From NCBI GenBank assembly GCA_031291645.1, contig JARLIQ010000037.1, positions 1 to 64,000 on the forward strand: a DNA stretch of 64,000 nt, read 5' to 3'. Each line of letters opens with the position of its first letter. Position 1 is the first letter of the stretch. The stretch comes from Caulobacteraceae bacterium (GTDB taxonomy: Bacteria; Pseudomonadota; Alphaproteobacteria; Caulobacterales; Caulobacteraceae). Of this stretch, positions 7,942 through 17,035 are shown one piece after another. The position numbers and the translations under genes were made by a program. Below the pieces are notes generated by a model. It was not told the origin of the DNA, did no database searches, and saw only the letters and a program-made list of their open reading frames with translations.

Positions 7942-7954
7942 ACGAACTCCGAAG

Positions 7955-7978
7955 ATATACCAATATGAAAATGTATAT
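7955..7978. promoter_or_regulatory. Inverted repeat operator of the AbrB/PIN pair
   Basis: ATATAC and GTATAT are separated by 12 bp in an AT-rich patch 14-37 bp upstream of the antitoxin start. Toxin-antitoxin operons are normally repressed by their own antitoxin at such sites. Binding is inferred. Confidence 0.45.
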
Positions 7979-8032
7979 TCTGGGCCAATTCGCTGCAAGC
8001 CTACGCCGGCGCCGCGGCGCCTCCCATCACGG

Positions 8033-10420
8033 TTAGTAGCGATAGCTCAACGAAACGCCCCAGGTGGCCGGCATCCCCGCCAGGCGCGAGAGGTAATCGG
8101 TCAGGTGGGAGACGTTGGTCCAGTAGTATTGGTTGGTCACGTTGTGACCCCAGACCTGGGCGCTCCAGCGGCCGCCTGGGCTTTCCACGCCAATCCGCAA
8201 ATCGAGGAGCGTGTAGGCCGGCAGGCGGAACTGAGGCGCCTCCCCGAAGCCGGCGAAGCTGGGCCCGCGGTAGGAGACCGAGCCGCCGACGTAGCCCGTC
8301 AGGTCGCCCATGCCGAGCGGGAAGTCGTATTCGGCGTCGCTCGTCGCCTGCCACATGGGCGTGTTCGGGAAGGCCTCGCCAACGTAGCTGGTCACCGCGC
8401 CAAACGGCGTGCGCGGCACGGCGGGGGCCGTCGGATCCTGACCGACGCGCGAGGCGACATAGGTCGCGCCGGCGCTCAGCCGCACCCCATTGATCGGCCG
8501 GGCCGTGACTTCGGCCTCAACCCCAAACAGATCCGACTTGGGGATGTTGACCAGTTCCGGCAGGGTGCCGAACACGGGGGTCAGGACGTAGCCCTCGAGC
8601 TGCTTGTTCCAGTAGTCGTCGTAGAAGACGGCGCCGGTCACTTCGAGCCGGTGCTCGAACAGCGACTGCTTGAACCCCGCCTCGTAGGCGAGCACCGACT
8701 CCTGGGTGACCGGAGTGAACTGTGAGGCCAGGATGGCCGGCAGCATCGAGTAGCTGCCCGATTTGTAGCCCTTGGTGGCGTTCACATAGATCATGCCGTC
8801 CTGGTCGAGCTTCCACTTGGCGCCGACCCGCCAGGACAGGTTGTCCTGGTCGAGCTTGGAGACGGCCAGGGTAGGCTTGAAGGTGGTCGGATCCATCGTC
8901 ACGCAGCCGCCCGGCTGGATCGTGGTCGGGGTCCCGGACAGGATCGACGACAGGAAGCCGAACGCTTCTGCGGCGCTGACCCCTTCGGGGCCTGGGCCGG
9001 CGTCGGTGACGCAGCCGTCGAACGCGCGATACTGGGCGCTGTAACGTAGAGAGGCTTGCAGGGTCAGGCGGTCGGTGGCCTGCCAGTCCAAGCTGCCGAA
9101 GGCCGAGCCGGTCTGGGTCCGCTGGATCGCGAATTCGCCCAGATGGGTGAACAGATACGGGCCGATCTGGTTGTTGGTGCCCTGGTTCTCGGTCAGCTGG
9201 GCCTCGTGGGTACGCTCGCCCTGGTAGTTGGCCCCGACCATCCACTTAAGCGCCCCCGCCGTCCCGGCCAAGCGGAGTTCCTGAGAGACCGTCGAGAGCA
9301 GCGTCGAGTGACTCAGCTGCGCGAAGTTGACGAAGGCCGTCCCGTCGATGTCCATGGGGTCCTGCCCCATGAAGTTGGTGTAGGCCGTGATGGAGGTCAG
9401 GGTGACGGCGTCAGTCACCCGCCAGTCGGCGCGCAGCGAGATCTGGTAGAAGTTGTCGTTGCGCTTGAAGTTCTGACCGGGCGCCCAGTCCGCCGCGCTG
9501 GCCTTGTGCGGCGCGATGGGCGAGGCGTTCATGGCGTCGGCGATAAACTGGGTCACCGGGGTCACGGCGACGGCCGGATAGAACCCCTCGAACTGGGCTG
9601 CCTGGCCCTGCGAGCCGTCGCGCCAGCCGCTGAGACCGAACTCGAACGACAGCCGATCGGACGGCTTGTAGTCGACGAGCAGCCGGCCGTTGGTGAAGTC
9701 CTTGGCCCCCAGCACGTCGTCGGGCCGGGTCATCGAATGCTGCCAACCGTCGGCGCGCTCGTGCTGCAGGGCCAGGCGCGCGGTCAGGCCGTCGGCCAGC
9801 GGCCCGCTGACGAATCCTGAGGCGTTGACGTCGTTGTAGCTGCCGTAGCTAAGGTCCGCGCCCGCCGCGAAGGACTTGGTGGGCTTGGCGGCGATGTAGT
9901 TGATCGCCCCGCCGGTCGAGTTCATGCCGAAAAGCGTGCCCTGCGGCCCCTTCAGCACCTCGACGCGGTCCAGGTCCAGGCTGGCGCCCCGGGTCTCCAC
10001 CGAATAGGGCAGGACGACCTGGTCGACGTAGGCCGTCACGGTCGGGCCCGCGGCGAACGCATTGTCGTAGAAGCCGACGCCGCGGATCGACAACACCGGC
10101 GCGCCGAACGCGCTCTGCTGATAACCGAAACCGGGCACGACCTTGGACAACTGGGCCACGTCGCTGATCCCGGACCGGGCGAGTTGGCGCCCGCTCATCG
10201 CATCGACCGACATCGGCACATCGACCACGCGCTCGACCCGCTTCTGCGCGGTGACGACGACTTCGTCCAGCTTGACCGGCGCCGAGGCCGCGGCCGCCGC
10301 CGTGGCCTGCGCCCGTGCGCCCGACGCCGAGATCAACGCCAGCAGCGAGACCGAGGCGAATACAATTCGGTTCGAAACACCAGGCTTGCGCGTTGGCGTA
10401 ATGGCTTGAAGACCAGACAC
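8033..10420 (-). CDS. TonB-dependent outer-membrane receptor
   Basis: A 795-residue receptor of the type used by this group for hydrophobic or complex organic substrates. It has a signal peptide ending ARA|QA near residue 38, a TonB box (DEVVVTAQ, about residues 52-59), a plug with GPQGTLFGMNSTGGAINY and a C-terminal barrel ending in aromatic YRY. The start is GTG with GGGAGG upstream. It lies at the end of the acyl-CoA catabolic block and carries the GCTCACAT motif upstream, so co-regulation with those genes is likely. It resembles the receptor at 33663. Confidence 0.93.
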   Translation of the reverse strand: MSGLQAITPTRKPGVSNRIVFASVSLLALISASGARAQATAAAAASAPVKLDEVVVTAQKRVERVVDVPMSVDAMSGRQLARSGISDVAQLSKVVPGFGYQQSAFGAPVLSIRGVGFYDNAFAAGPTVTAYVDQVVLPYSVETRGASLDLDRVEVLKGPQGTLFGMNSTGGAINYIAAKPTKSFAAGADLSYGSYNDVNASGFVSGPLADGLTARLALQHERADGWQHSMTRPDDVLGAKDFTNGRLLVDYKPSDRLSFEFGLSGWRDGSQGQAAQFEGFYPAVAVTPVTQFIADAMNASPIAPHKASAADWAPGQNFKRNDNFYQISLRADWRVTDAVTLTSITAYTNFMGQDPMDIDGTAFVNFAQLSHSTLLSTVSQELRLAGTAGALKWMVGANYQGERTHEAQLTENQGTNNQIGPYLFTHLGEFAIQRTQTGSAFGSLDWQATDRLTLQASLRYSAQYRAFDGCVTDAGPGPEGVSAAEAFGFLSSILSGTPTTIQPGGCVTMDPTTFKPTLAVSKLDQDNLSWRVGAKWKLDQDGMIYVNATKGYKSGSYSMLPAILASQFTPVTQESVLAYEAGFKQSLFEHRLEVTGAVFYDDYWNKQLEGYVLTPVFGTLPELVNIPKSDLFGVEAEVTARPINGVRLSAGATYVASRVGQDPTAPAVPRTPFGAVTSYVGEAFPNTPMWQATSDAEYDFPLGMGDLTGYVGGSVSYRGPSFAGFGEAPQFRLPAYTLLDLRIGVESPGGRWSAQVWGHNVTNQYYWTNVSHLTDYLSRLAGMPATWGVSLSYRY

Positions 10421-10497
10421 CTTATCCTCCCCCCGTGCGCCGCTTTATCCTGCAGCTCTTGATATGTGCTTAGGGTGCAGCGATATCACTGAGGCTC

Positions 10498-10513
10498 GCT
10501 CACATTGAACTCG
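10498..10513 (-). promoter_or_regulatory. Conserved 16-bp motif (GCTCACATNNAACTCG) upstream of TonB receptor
   Basis: One of three exact copies in the window at the fixed positions. It lies 78-93 bp upstream of the receptor start, a distance similar to the other copies. It is probably an operator or promoter element recognised by the nearby TetR regulator. Confidence 0.55.
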
Positions 10514-10541
10514 CCGCCGCTTGGTTGATGCTTGGCGGTAC

Positions 10542-11336
10542 TCAGCGGCCGACAAAGACCGGGCGCTCTCGCTTTCGCATGGCGGCCAGAGCGAGGCCGT
10601 GATCCTGCATGAGCATGGTCAGGTTCTCGAGGCCCGCGGCCTTGTCGATGACCGCGTTCGCGGTCGCCTTCAGGCCTGCGTTGATCGACGCCTTGGTCCA
10701 TTTCACAGCGTGGGTGGCGCCGGCGGCCAGCCGGCGGGCCATGGCCTCGACGGTCTCGTCGATCGAGTCCGCCGCGACGCATTCGGTGATCAGACCGATC
10801 TGAGCCGCCTCGGGCGCAAAGATCGGGTCGCCGGTCAGAAGGTAGCGCCGGGCGCGGGCGTAGCCGATCAGCTGGGGCCAGATCACCGCGCCGCCGTCGC
10901 CGGCCACCAAGCCGACCGCCACGTGCGGATCGGCGAAACGGCTCTCGGGCGTCGCGTAGACGAAGTCGCAAAAGAGCGCCAGCGAGCAGCCCAATCCGAC
11001 CGCCGGCCCGACCACCTTGGCGATAATCGGCTTCTCCATGTCCAGTAGCGAGTTCTGGATTCGGCGGTCGTTCTGGATGCTGCGCGCGGTGGCGACCGGA
11101 TCGCCCTGCAGTGACTGCAGCCAGTCCAGATCGCCGCCCGCCGAAAAGGCGCCGCCGGCTCCGGTCAGGACGACGACGTCAACGTCCGGGTCGCGGTCGA
11201 TGTCCGAGAAGATTCGCGACAGCTCGTCGTGCAACTCGGGATTGACCGCGTTCTTTACCTGCGGCCGGTTGAGCGTGAGCGTCGCGATGCGGTCGCGGAT
11301 GCCGACCTGCAACATCGAATAGCGTTCGTAGGACAT
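10542..11336 (-). CDS. Enoyl-CoA hydratase/isomerase family protein
   Basis: A 264-residue crotonase-fold protein. The oxyanion-hole segments GAFSAGGDLDWL and VVGPAVGLGCSLAL are typical, and residues around ADPHVAVGLVAGDGG form the second active-site region. It likely hydrates or isomerises an enoyl-CoA. The start at 11336 has GGAGG five bases upstream; it follows the acyl-CoA synthetase gene by 35 bp on the same strand, so both form an operon. Confidence 0.88.
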   Translation of the reverse strand: MSYERYSMLQVGIRDRIATLTLNRPQVKNAVNPELHDELSRIFSDIDRDPDVDVVVLTGAGGAFSAGGDLDWLQSLQGDPVATARSIQNDRRIQNSLLDMEKPIIAKVVGPAVGLGCSLALFCDFVYATPESRFADPHVAVGLVAGDGGAVIWPQLIGYARARRYLLTGDPIFAPEAAQIGLITECVAADSIDETVEAMARRLAAGATHAVKWTKASINAGLKATANAVIDKAAGLENLTMLMQDHGLALAAMRKRERPVFVGR

Positions 11337-11371
11337 GGCTGCCTCCATGGGTGTTTCGGGATGCGAGGGGG

Positions 11372-12976
11372 TCAGGCGGGCGCCAGGCCCAGAGCGGCCA
11401 GCATGGCGTCGCGCAACTGCGCCTTGATCACCTTGCCGGACAAGGTCAGCGGTAGTTCGTCGACGAAGACGACGTAGCGCGGGCATTTCCAGCGCGAGAT
11501 GTGCGCCAGGCACCAGACCTTGAATGTAGCCTCGTCGAGATCGGCCCCGGGCCGAAGGCGCACGGCTGCGCACAGCTCCTCGCCGTACTTGGCGTCGGGC
11601 ACGCCGACGACGGCGATCTCTGCGACATCGGGATGCTCGCCGAGCAGGCGCTCGATTTCGGCCGGGTAGAGGTTCTCGCCGCCCCGGATGACCATCTCCT
11701 TGGTGCGGCCGACGATGCGCACGAAACCATCTCCGTCGAGCGCCGCCAGGTCGCCGGTGTCGATCCACTCGGACGGGCTGGCCGGTTCCTGTCCGACATA
11801 GCCGCGCATGGCGCCTGGACTGGCGACCCATAGGGATCCGGCCTGGCCCAGCGGGGCTGCCTCGCCGTCCGGCCGGGCGACCTTGACGCTCACGCCCGGC
11901 AGGGCCCGCCCGCTGGTCTCGGTCTTGCGTTCCGGCGGATCGTCCGGCGCCGTGCTGGCGGCCACCCCGCCCGTTTCGGTCTGGCCGTAGCCGTTGCAGG
12001 CCCTGGCTTCGAACGCGGCCTCACACGCGGCCAGCAGGCGCGGGTTGACCGGCGCGCCGCCGATCACGATGCAGCGCAGCGCCGACAGGTCTCGCCGGGG
12101 CAACGACGGATGGGCCATCATCGCGGTCAGCATGGTGGGAACGCCGATGAAGCCGGCGCAGCGCTCCTGCTCCAGGATGTCCAGCGCATCGCCCGCATTG
12201 AAGATGTGCAGCGGCAAGCTGGTCGCGCCGACCTGCAGCGCGCCGGGCGTCGAGTTGCCGGAGCCGCCGACGTGGAAGAGCGGAAAGCCGTGGCAGATCC
12301 GGTCGCCCGATCTGAACCCCCAACAGCGATAGGACAGGCGGGAGATGGCCAGGACACCGGCGTGGGTCAGCTGCGCCGCCTTGGGCGCGCCCGTCGTGCC
12401 CGAGGTGTACTGGATCATAAGCACGGCTGACGGATCGACCCGTGGCAGGCTCGCCGTCGCCGACGGCTCGAAGCTCGGCGCCATGGCGTCGGCGAACCGG
12501 TGGCGCGCGCGTAGAGTGGGAACCTCGGCGGCGACCTGGTCGACGAGCGCCCCAAGGGCTTGCCCGCCGGCCGCATCGGCATGAAAGACGGCCACCGCAC
12601 CGGCCGCATTCAACGCATGGATCAGTTCGGCGCGCCGGTAGAGCGGATTGAGCGCGACCAGCACCAGGCCCGCCTTGGCCAGGGCGTACTGCAGCAGCGT
12701 CCAGGCCGCCTCATTGGACCCCCAAACCGCGATCGCCTCGCCGGGGGCATAGCCCCGGGTCAGTAGCGCCGCCGCCAGGCGCTCAGCCTCCCGGTCCAGT
12801 TCGGCGAAGCGCCAGCGCCGGTCCCCCCCAGCAGGCTGACGCAGGCAGGCGACCGCTTCCGCCGCGCCCCAGCGCCGCGCCGCATGCGCCAGCGCCTGGC
12901 CCAGCGCCATCGGCGGCGGCGCGTCCGGGTCGGGCGGCGTCCGCCAGAGCGACAGACCGGGTTGCAGCAGGGTCAT
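11372..12976 (-). CDS. AMP-forming acyl-CoA synthetase
   Basis: A 534-residue ANL-superfamily ligase that would activate a carboxylic acid to its CoA thioester through an acyl-adenylate. The phosphate-binding motif YTSGTTGAPK lies near residue 190, YGQTETGG near 325, the hinge region WIDTGDLAALDGDGF and GRTKEMVIRGGENLYPAEIE near 420-445, and the catalytic Lys in SGKVIKAQLRD near the C-terminus. The GCTCACAT motif is about 100 bp upstream. The substrate is probably the acid that feeds the local beta-oxidation genes. Confidence 0.92.
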   Translation of the reverse strand: MTLLQPGLSLWRTPPDPDAPPPMALGQALAHAARRWGAAEAVACLRQPAGGDRRWRFAELDREAERLAAALLTRGYAPGEAIAVWGSNEAAWTLLQYALAKAGLVLVALNPLYRRAELIHALNAAGAVAVFHADAAGGQALGALVDQVAAEVPTLRARHRFADAMAPSFEPSATASLPRVDPSAVLMIQYTSGTTGAPKAAQLTHAGVLAISRLSYRCWGFRSGDRICHGFPLFHVGGSGNSTPGALQVGATSLPLHIFNAGDALDILEQERCAGFIGVPTMLTAMMAHPSLPRRDLSALRCIVIGGAPVNPRLLAACEAAFEARACNGYGQTETGGVAASTAPDDPPERKTETSGRALPGVSVKVARPDGEAAPLGQAGSLWVASPGAMRGYVGQEPASPSEWIDTGDLAALDGDGFVRIVGRTKEMVIRGGENLYPAEIERLLGEHPDVAEIAVVGVPDAKYGEELCAAVRLRPGADLDEATFKVWCLAHISRWKCPRYVVFVDELPLTLSGKVIKAQLRDAMLAALGLAPA

Positions 12977-13071
12977 GGCGTTACCTGCGCCGCCTGGGTG
13001 CGAGCGGCGAAAACCGAGTTTGGGCGAGCGTCGATCGCGGGCCCGATCCGTCCTGGTTAGGAGCCGGCCCG

Positions 13072-13087
13072 GCTCACATGAAACTCG
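13072..13087 (-). promoter_or_regulatory. Conserved 16-bp motif between acyl-CoA synthetase and MaoC genes
   Basis: Exact copy of GCTCACATNNAACTCG in the 253-bp divergent intergenic region, 96-111 bp upstream of the synthetase. Its orientation relative to the synthetase equals that of the other copies to their genes. It could also control the divergent MaoC pair. Confidence 0.55.
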
Positions 13088-13229
13088 CCTCGCCCGCCCC
13101 GGCTGCGGCGGCGATGCGAGTAGCAGCCGAGCGCGCGGGCTCCCTAGTCTTGCTGTTCCGGCGCCGGACTAGGGCGCGCTCGACGAAGGACGGCGGGATG
13201 ACACCGGGCCGGCCGCGAAGGATGTCGCT

Positions 13230-13748
13230 ATGAGCGCTATGGACCTGCCGCCGCATGTCTCCGACTGGATCGGCAAGCCGGCGGTGGTCATCGACCATGT
13301 CGTCCGGGCCGAAGCGGGCCTGTGGCTGAATTTCTGCGCCGCGGTGGGCGACGGTAATCCGCTCTACTGGAACTACGCGGCGGCCTTCGACATCACCGGC
13401 GAGGCGATCGCCCCGCCCGCCATGCTGCCGGCCTGGGGCATCGACCACGACTGGGCGCCCGGACGCGCCGGCCCGCCGCTACGCACGCTCGAGCTGCACT
13501 TCCGGGTCAAGGAGGCGCTGGACCTGCCGAACGGCCTGGTCACCGAGGTGGAGTTCGCCTTCCACGAACCGGTTCGCGCCGGCCAATCGGTCCGGGTCGA
13601 GCAGGTGCTGCGCGAGGTCGGGCCGCTGCGCCAGACCCGGCTCGGGCCAGGCCGCGACTGGACCATCGACGTCGTCTACCGCAAGCCGGGCGAGGCTCTG
13701 GCCGGCGTCCAGACCCTCAAGTTCCTCGGCTACCGGGCCGCCGCATGA
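13230..13748 (+). CDS. MaoC-like hydratase subunit, FAS1-like N-terminal type
   Basis: A 172-residue hot-dog-fold protein of the FAS1-like/MaoC N-terminal type (AVGDGNPLYWNY, then APPAMLPAWGIDHDWAPG). Such subunits lack the full catalytic motif and pair with a second MaoC protein; the downstream gene overlaps by ATGA and carries the Asp/His motif. Heteromeric MaoC hydratases act on bulky enoyl-CoAs, as ChsH1/ChsH2 do in steroid side-chain breakdown. The pairing is inferred from gene order. Confidence 0.82.
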   Translation: MSAMDLPPHVSDWIGKPAVVIDHVVRAEAGLWLNFCAAVGDGNPLYWNYAAAFDITGEAIAPPAMLPAWGIDHDWAPGRAGPPLRTLELHFRVKEALDLPNGLVTEVEFAFHEPVRAGQSVRVEQVLREVGPLRQTRLGPGRDWTIDVVYRKPGEALAGVQTLKFLGYRAAA

Positions 13749-14227
13749 TCACCGCTTCCAATATTTCGCCAGGCGTCCGCCTGCCATCGCTGCGCGTTCA
13801 GGTGACCGCCAAGACGATCATCATGGGCGCGGCCGCCAGCCGCGACTGGCAGCCCCAGCACCACGATAGCGCCTTCGCCCGCGGCGAAGCCGGCCTGCCC
13901 GATGTCATCATGAACAACTACACTCAGGCCGGCTTCATCAGCCGCTTCGTGACCGACTGGAGCGGCCCCCACGGCCGCATCGGCCGCCTGAAGCTGCGGA
14001 TGCGGCGGCCGATCTGCCCAGGCGTCGAAATGGTCGTCGATGGAACGGTCGAGAGCGTGCTGGCGACGGTCAACGGCTTCTCATGGGTCGATCTGGCCGT
14101 CGTGGTCGGCGCTGGCGCGGAGACCGCGAGCCTGGCGGAGGTCCGCATCGCGCTGCCGGCGACCGCCCAGTCCCCCTCGCCCTGGGCCTGCCCGCCGGCG
14201 CTCTGGGCGCCGGCGTTTGAGGCCTGA
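13745..14227 (+). CDS. MaoC-family enoyl-CoA hydratase, catalytic subunit
   Basis: A 160-residue hot-dog protein with the hydratase-2 type motif (ASRDWQPQHHDSAFA near residues 35-50), where the Asp and His are the usual catalytic residues, and NNYTQAGFISRFVTDW forming the long central helix. It is coupled to the preceding gene by an ATGA overlap. Together they are expected to add water to a bulky alpha,beta-unsaturated acyl-CoA. It ends 35 bp before the convergent acyl-CoA dehydrogenase. Confidence 0.83.
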   Translation: MITASNISPGVRLPSLRVQVTAKTIIMGAAASRDWQPQHHDSAFARGEAGLPDVIMNNYTQAGFISRFVTDWSGPHGRIGRLKLRMRRPICPGVEMVVDGTVESVLATVNGFSWVDLAVVVGAGAETASLAEVRIALPATAQSPSPWACPPALWAPAFEA

Positions 14228-14262
14228 AAAGACGTCGAGCCGGGCCGGGTCGGCCCCCGCCC

Positions 14263-15453
14263 CTACCCCGCCAGCGGCAGGCCCAGCCCGCGCCGGGCGA
14301 TGATGTTCTTCTGAATTTCGGACGTGCCGGCGCCAATCGTGTCCAAGGCCGTCGCCCGGTAGGACCACTCCCACTTGCCATGGTCGGGCGCGTCCGGGTC
14401 GGCCTTGGACAAGAGGCCCTCCGGCCCGAGGATGTCGAGCGCAAGATTGGCCAGGCGCTGGTGCAGTTCGGTGCTGAACAGCTTGAACATCGCCGCCTCG
14501 ACGCCCGGGACCTCACCATGGCTGGCGGCCCAGATCACCGCACGTTGCAAGCCGCGGGCGGTTTCCACGTCGGTGGCCAGGCGAGCCAGGGCGCGCCGGG
14601 TGTCGGCCCTCTCCGTCAGGCGAACGCCGTCCTGGCGCCGGCTGGCCGCGAGCTCGATGAGGGCGTCCAACTTCTGCTCGAGCGGGCTGAAGGTGTAGAA
14701 GGTGAAGCGCTCATAATCGAGCGCCTCGCAGATGTAGGTCCATCCGCGATCCGCCTCCCCGACCAGCCAATCGTCTCCCACAAAAACATCGTCGAGAAAG
14801 ACTTGGTTCGTGACGTGCTCGCCCATGGTCTCGATCGGGTGCACGGTGATCCCGGCCTGGCGCATGGGCAGAAGGAACAGGCTGACGCCCTTGTGTTTGG
14901 GCGCCTGGGGATTGGTTCGCGCGGCCAGCCAGTACCAGTCGGCGAAATGGGCGGAGGTGGTGAACATCTTCTGCCCGTTCAGCCGCCAGCCGCCGTCGCA
15001 TCGTTCGGCGCGCAGCCGCAGGGCGGCGAGGTCCGAGCCCGCGGAAGGTTCGGAGTAGCCGAGGGCGAACTCGACCTCAGCCTTCAGAATCTTGGGAAGG
15101 AACTCGCGCTTGAGCTGGTCCGAGCCATGCCGGATCAAGGTCTGGCCGATGCAACCGACCCCCTTTCCGATCAGGGGAGCGCCGACCCGCGCCAGCTCCT
15201 CGTTCAGGAGGTATTCGAAGACGCCGCTGCGCCCCTGGCCGCCGAACTCGACGGGCCAGGACAGGCCCAGGTAGCCGCGCTCGGCCATGCGCCGGCAGAA
15301 CGCTCGCCGGGCCGGCGTATCGGCCAGGATCGAGTCGCTTTCGCGGTTGGGCTGCATGATCTCGCCCGCGTCGGGCCGCGCCGCCTCCTCCGCCAGGAAG
15401 GCGCGCACCCGCTCCACGAAGGCGCGCTCTTCATCGCTGAACTCGAAATCCAT
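14263..15453 (-). CDS. Acyl-CoA dehydrogenase
   Basis: A 396-residue FAD-dependent acyl-CoA dehydrogenase. Visible family motifs are FALGYSEPSAGSDLAALRL, the central substrate/FAD strand region (LNGQKMFTTSAH) and the C-terminal IGAGTSEIQKNIIARRGLGLP. Variants with IGAGTSEIQ are common among dehydrogenases acting on steroid or branched acyl-CoAs. It follows the TetR gene by 54 bp on the same strand, through an AT-rich spacer, and may be co-transcribed. Confidence 0.92.
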   Translation of the reverse strand: MDFEFSDEERAFVERVRAFLAEEAARPDAGEIMQPNRESDSILADTPARRAFCRRMAERGYLGLSWPVEFGGQGRSGVFEYLLNEELARVGAPLIGKGVGCIGQTLIRHGSDQLKREFLPKILKAEVEFALGYSEPSAGSDLAALRLRAERCDGGWRLNGQKMFTTSAHFADWYWLAARTNPQAPKHKGVSLFLLPMRQAGITVHPIETMGEHVTNQVFLDDVFVGDDWLVGEADRGWTYICEALDYERFTFYTFSPLEQKLDALIELAASRRQDGVRLTERADTRRALARLATDVETARGLQRAVIWAASHGEVPGVEAAMFKLFSTELHQRLANLALDILGPEGLLSKADPDAPDHGKWEWSYRATALDTIGAGTSEIQKNIIARRGLGLPLAG

Positions 15454-15507
15454 ATTTCTCTCTATTAATTAGTATCTTAATTGCGCAGGGCGGTCACCGC
15501 CTCCGCC

Positions 15508-16128
15508 TCACTTGGTCAGATATTTGATCACCGCGTCCGAGACCTGCTGGACCAGCTCGGCGTCGTTGAGGATCGGGGCGTCATTGTCGAGGTAGGCGTC
15601 GATCGCGCCGACGACGAGGTGTTCGAGCACGAACATCGCCGTCTCGAGGTCCTCGACCAGAATCTCGTCGCGGTGCTGCCGGTAGAAGGCGTGGATCGTG
15701 TTGTAGAGGTACTTTTCGGTCGTCAGCTGGCCCGAAATGCTGCGGAAGCGAGGCACTTCACGCGCGAGCCGGCGGAAGATCAGCCCATACTCGCGGCGCA
15801 CCTCGAGCAGATGGCCGACGATCTCGCGGATGCCGGCGGCCAGCGGCGCGTCCATGCGCTCGATCAGGAACTTGCGCGTGCGCTCGCCGGCCTTCAGCAC
15901 TGCGTCCTCGACCAGGGCGGCGACGATGGCCTCCTTGGACGGGAAGTACTGGTAGAGCGAGCCGATCGAGACCCCGGCGACATCGGCGACGTGGTTGGTG
16001 CTCGCCGCCTCGTACCCCTTCTGCTCGATGATGGTCCGCGCGGCGGTCAGGATGCTGTCGACGGTGAACAGCGCCCGCTCCTGCTGCGGGACCTTGCGCG
16101 GAGCAAACTGGTTCTGGTTGGCCTTCAT
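15508..16128 (-). CDS. TetR-family transcriptional regulator
   Basis: A 206-residue regulator. The N-terminal helix-turn-helix reads STNHVADVAGVSIGSLYQYF (about residues 43-62). The protein is strikingly similar along its whole length, including the C-terminal AIKYLTK, to the regulator at 38488, so they are paralogues. An inverted repeat and one exact GCTCACATNNAACTCG copy lie upstream, suggesting autoregulation and control of the flanking catabolic genes. Confidence 0.92.
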   Translation of the reverse strand: MKANQNQFAPRKVPQQERALFTVDSILTAARTIIEQKGYEAASTNHVADVAGVSIGSLYQYFPSKEAIVAALVEDAVLKAGERTRKFLIERMDAPLAAGIREIVGHLLEVRREYGLIFRRLAREVPRFRSISGQLTTEKYLYNTIHAFYRQHRDEILVEDLETAMFVLEHLVVGAIDAYLDNDAPILNDAELVQQVSDAVIKYLTK

Positions 16129-16205
16129 GGCAGGCGCCCTTCTCCCCCTTGACCGTCCGTTTCTTGGGCGCCAGGTCGCGCCCGCGACGGTTCTCGTCGA
16201 CGCTA

Positions 16206-16233
16206 ATGTGAGAATTTGCTCACATCCAACTCG
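16206..16233 (-). promoter_or_regulatory. Operator region upstream of the TetR gene
   Basis: ATGTGAG and CTCACAT form a perfect 7-bp inverted repeat with a 6-bp spacer (16206-16225). The right arm is also the first half of a GCTCACATNNAACTCG copy (16218-16233). A third ATGTGAG half-site lies at 16278-16284. This fits an autoregulated TetR promoter. Confidence 0.6.
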
Positions 16234-16286
16234 TATTTCGCAACGCCGTTCTAAAAGTCATTCATTTTCAGTATTCTATGTGAGGA

Positions 16287-16997
16287 TCAGGGCTCGACGA
16301 AGCCGAGGTCGCAGCTCAGTGCGGAGCCGTTGACCACAGGATTCAGCGCCGCAAAATAGAGCGCCTCGGCGATCTCGGCCGGGGCGATGAGGCGGTTCTG
16401 GGTGGAGAGCGACGCCAGGTGGGCCAGCGCCTCCCCGCCGTAGGCCTTGAGCATTTCGGTCTCGGTGAACCCAGGACAGACCAGGCAGGTGTGCAGCCCG
16501 GTTCCCGCCAGGTCCTGGGCGGTCGCGCGCATCAGGCCGAGCAGGCCATGCTTGAGCGCGACGTAGGCGGCCATGGCCCGGGTGGCCCTCAGGCTGAGCG
16601 TGGAGCCGACGTAGAGGATGGAGGAGCCCGGCTTCATCGCCGGCAGCAGGATCCGGTTCAACTGCGTGGGCGCGACCAGCCCGACCTCCAGCACCTGGCG
16701 CAGGTCCGCCGCCTCGATGGCGCCGATGGGCGCCGGGACGTTGAAGGCGCAGTTGTGGATCAGGCAGAGCCGGCCGGCCCCCTCGACCGCGGCGGCCAGC
16801 GCCCGCGCCGCCGCTTCGCCCCAATCCGGCGCCGCAAGATCGGCGCGGATGTCGGTGACGTCCGCCAGGTCGCACGGGGTCCGGGAGAGGTTGGCCACGC
16901 GCCAGCCGGCTGCGAGGAAACGCTCCGCCGCTGCGCGGCCGATGCCTCGGCTGGCCCCGGTGATCACCGCCCAAGCGGCCTGCGTGTCCGTCATCAT
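16287..16997 (-). CDS. Short-chain dehydrogenase/reductase
   Basis: A 236-residue SDR with the NAD(P)-binding TGASRGIGRAAAE near the N-terminus and the catalytic Ser (YVGSTLSL) and Tyr-x3-Lys (YVALK). It likely oxidises a hydroxyacyl-CoA or ring alcohol in the pathway. The first of two ATG codons follows GGAGG. It lies 38 bp after the VOC gene in the same direction. Confidence 0.88.
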   Translation of the reverse strand: MMTDTQAAWAVITGASRGIGRAAAERFLAAGWRVANLSRTPCDLADVTDIRADLAAPDWGEAAARALAAAVEGAGRLCLIHNCAFNVPAPIGAIEAADLRQVLEVGLVAPTQLNRILLPAMKPGSSILYVGSTLSLRATRAMAAYVALKHGLLGLMRATAQDLAGTGLHTCLVCPGFTETEMLKAYGGEALAHLASLSTQNRLIAPAEIAEALYFAALNPVVNGSALSCDLGFVEP

Positions 16998-17035
16998 CTC
17001 GCCCTCCCCGGCCCACCCTGCAGCGGCGGCGGCCG

